Source: DATKHR01 sp036557365 (GTDB lineage Bacteria; Acidobacteriota; Vicinamibacteria; Vicinamibacterales; CAVVIG01). Taken from it: a DNA stretch of 64,000 nucleotides. The notes beneath the pieces are model-generated. The model saw only the letters and a program-made list of their open reading frames with translations. It made no database searches and was not told the DNA's origin. The stretch spans positions 1 through 64,000 of the forward strand of contig DATBHR010000087.1 in assembly GCA_036557365.1 (NCBI GenBank), written 5' to 3'. Positions 62,051 through 64,000 of the stretch are shown piece after piece. The position numbers and the translations under genes are program-made. Each line of letters opens with the position of its first letter. Within the stretch, counting starts at the first letter, position 1.

Positions 62051-62873
62051 TTGATCTTGAGATTCTTGCGTCGTTAATTCAGCCGCTGTCTAGTGGTCGG
62101 CCCGCCACGGCCGATGACGACGAGGACTTCGACGAGTCCGATTTGGGGGAAGAGGCGGAGCGGCGACAAATCGACGCGCAGAAAGGAAAGGCAACTGGCG
62201 GGGAACGGGACGAGTTATCAAGAGCAACGACCGAAAAGCTTGAAAAAGCCGCGGCTCGGCTCGGCCGGCGTCTGCGGCGCGCCGCTGATTCGATCGAACG
62301 CTCGCTTGAGTTTCTCGACAAGATTGCGACGATCCCAACCCAGGCAGTGGCGCGTCAGATTTGGATGTCTCAGATCGGCGCATTTCTGAGCGGTCGCATG
62401 GTCACATCGGATGACGGCGATGAAGTCGAGTGTTTGGATCCTACGACGTTCGCCGAGTACGTCATTCGCGTTGCCCGGGCACTGGTTGGCAGCCATCGCG
62501 GTGGATTCCTGGATCACGTTCCGAAGGGACTGTGGGACACCCCTGACGGTGAAATGCTAAAGCGCGGCCTGGGCTTTCTTCGGACATGCGTGTTGTGGGC
62601 GACGGCGTACCTCATTCAGGAGTACTCGACCGCGGATCCAGAAGAAGGGTGGCCAGATCACCTGGCGTGCGCGATTCCTGAGCTGGTCGCCGCGCGATTC
62701 GTCGAGAAAATGTCCACACAGGGAATCGTCGGCGAAGAAGAGGACTTGGCGCGACGGTTCCCTTCGTGGGCGGCGATAGTCGAGACGACGCTCAACAGAC
62801 ATTGTTGGATGTCCTCGCAGACGGGTTGCCATCCGAATGTCTCTCGAGACTGACCATTCAGCACAGGATGGTC
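62051..62873 (+). pseudogene. Unidentified region running into SF1 helicase motif sequence
   Basis: After the drmA homology ends, about 250 codons follow that I do not recognise: acidic stretch (ATADDDEDFDESDLGEEAE), a charged helical region and aromatic-rich sequence (FLDHVPKGLWDTPDGEM). Near 62800 the frame shifts (a T missing in CATTG would restore it) into LLDVLADGLPSECLSRLTIQHRMV, a clear SF1 helicase stretch just upstream of the piece now at 61104. So the helicase gene probably began somewhere in this region, after a deletion that removed the end of drmA. Confidence 0.5.
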
Positions 62874-63664
62874 AACCGTCGCGTGCCCCTCGAAGGACTC
62901 AACGACCTCAAGGACGAGCGCTTTATCTTTCAAGCCTCACTGAGCATCAAAGCGGATCGCCCATTCGTCCCCCGACCGAATCCTCGTGGCCACGAACATC
63001 ACGATCCGGACGAGCGCATTGCCGACCTCCAATACCGCGACGCAATGGAATTTGCTGTCGGCCACGGTACGTCTGTTCACGCCGTCATGACCGGACAGGA
63101 ATGCGCTGCGGTCCAAACAACGTGGATGCCGCAGTGCGAGGTCGAGCGTGTCGAGCCCGCTGCATTGAAGAACGTCGAGCTCGGCATGGAGGTACTCGCC
63201 GCCGCGTCGGATCCGGCCACACTTCGTGCGTCGTTATCGTCGCTAGTTACGGAGTACGGCAAATGGATCGAGCAGCAGGCAGCCGCAGCGCCAAAGGAGA
63301 AGCATCGTGCGGAAGTCGCGGCCGATCTCCTCGATGCGGCTCGGCGCGCCGCGAAGCGCATTAACGATGGATTGTCGCTGTTCGACGATCCCCTGGTCCT
63401 CGAGGCATTTCGGCTCGCGAATCTCGCTATGGCGCTTGCGGCGCGGCAGCGACGAAGCCAGGAGACCGGTAAGCCGCCGGCCTCTTGTGACGCGCCGGCA
63501 TGGCGGCCATTTCAGCTCGCATTCGTGCTGATGAATTTGCGTGCCTTCGTGACCCCGACCAACTCGGACCGCGAGCTCGTTGATCTCCTGTTCTTTCCGA
63601 CGGGCGGCGGCAAAACCGAAGCTTATCTGGGCCTCGCGGCGTTCGTCATTCTGCTGCGCCGGTT
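62874..63664 (+). pseudogene. drmA: DrmA segment 2 with Walker A, displaced
   Basis: NRRVPLEGLNDLKDERFIFQASLSIKADRPFVPRPNPRG, DERIADLQYRDAMEFAVGHG, TTWMPQCEVERVEP, PAWRPFQLAFVLMNLR and the P-loop DLLFFPTGGGKTEAYLGLAAF are the DrmA region that should follow segment 1. Here it follows the SF1 helicase sequence instead. It ends at 63664, beyond which the helicase tail resumes in another frame. Confidence 0.72.
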
Positions 63665-63757
63665 AGGGGCTTGCCGGAACATCAACCTCTCCAGCGCGTC
63701 GCGCGTTATATCGAGTCCCATCCGGCTGACTGCCTTGTCTACGAGGTGTCTCAGTGA
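63665..63757 (+). pseudogene. SF1 helicase 3' end
   Basis: Reads RGLPEHQPLQRVARYIESHPADC...EVSQ then TGA, the tail expected after VIVGDHQF of the piece at 61104-61616; AGT + AGG GGC TTG CCG restores a continuous frame. The stop overlaps the next start codon as GTGA, typical of a co-transcribed neighbour and an argument that this 3' end is in its original place. Confidence 0.6.
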
Positions 63758-64000
63758 CCGTCGAGGACATCGCAAAACGGTACGAGTTTGCGAGGCCGGA
63801 GTTGCGGCTGGTCGGCTACGAAGAAGTGGGCCTGCCGTTCTATCGGGTCAAGATTCGTGCGTTCACGCTGGAACACAAACCGATTGCCGCTATCGAGGAG
63901 TTCGTTCTTAAATGCCTAAACGCCGGTGTCGTCGTGCCACACGAGATTGGAGAATTTCTCGGTCTGCCGCCAAAGGTCGTTGAGGGAGCACTTTCGAGCT
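63754..64000 (+). CDS. Partial protein at the window end, unidentified
   Basis: GTG at 63754 opens a frame that stays open to the window edge (82 residues): VTVEDIAKRYEFARPELRLVGYEEVGLPFYRVKI... then IEEFVLKCLNAGVVVPHEIGEFLGLPPKVVEGALSS, the latter a winged-helix-like segment. In class 1 DISARM and similar loci the gene in this place is often drmB or a phospholipase-D-like protein; with only the N-terminus visible no firm name is possible. Confidence 0.5.
   Translation, partial: MTVEDIAKRYEFARPELRLVGYEEVGLPFYRVKIRAFTLEHKPIAAIEEFVLKCLNAGVVVPHEIGEFLGLPPKVVEGALSS

Overview
High-GC bacterial DNA with most genes closely packed on alternating strands. The gene content points to an Acidobacteriota genome, perhaps a Vicinamibacteria-like one: a very large TonB-dependent receptor with an N-terminal carboxypeptidase-regulatory-like domain, a PQQ dehydrogenase/receptor operon, exported amidohydrolase and RidA proteins, DUF2723 and SpoIID proteins, and low-complexity repeats spreading into genes. 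This placement is inference from gene content; there is no rRNA in the window.

Layout. Bases 1-14.3 kb have a phosphate theme: a porin end, pstSCA without pstB, a glycerophosphodiester phosphodiesterase, a TonB receptor, glgC, a PhoU-like protein with a Pit transporter, and phoR/phoB. From 14.4 to 19.7 kb come a glycine-zipper protein, a DsbD-alpha-like domain, a nickel-type permease, a fluoride riboswitch with crcB and inorganic pyrophosphatase (the fluoride exporter and a classic fluoride-inhibited enzyme), a polysaccharide deacetylase and an MFS transporter. From 19.8 to 25.6 kb lies an imuA-imuB-dnaE2 translesion synthesis cassette; its dnaE2 carries an unusual in-frame zinc-ribbon insertion next to simple repeats. 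Bases 25.6-54 kb are a mixed chromosomal region: a repeat cluster, RluA-type pseudouridine synthase, DUF2723 protein, amidohydrolase, a PQQ dehydrogenase/TonB receptor operon, two radical SAM enzymes, a gluconate-dehydrogenase-like subunit with a GMC oxidoreductase, a TSUP permease, a protein with three RidA domains in one chain, a SET-domain protein, a SpoIID-HExxH fusion, an M20 peptidase, a sigma-54 activator with a degenerate kinase, msrPQ, a 5'-nucleotidase, a threonine dehydratase, a metallo-beta-lactamase-fold protein and a methyltransferase.

An initiator tRNA-fMet (54054-54130) marks the edge of an accessory island that fills the rest of the window. It resembles a class 1 DISARM anti-phage locus: drmD-like SNF2 helicase, drmMI-like adenine methyltransferase and drmA-like helicase, interrupted by a nucleotidyltransferase/HTH pair on the opposite strand. 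The locus looks broken: frameshifts in homopolymers, apparent internal deletions, and a striking exchange in which an internal piece of drmA (62874-63664) and an internal piece of an SF1 helicase (61104-61616) sit in each other's place. Swapping them back restores both reading frames exactly at the junctions. This is either a real rearrangement or an assembly chimera.

Several genes have a TATAAT-like hexamer 6-7 bases before the start codon, which suggests leaderless transcripts are common in this organism.
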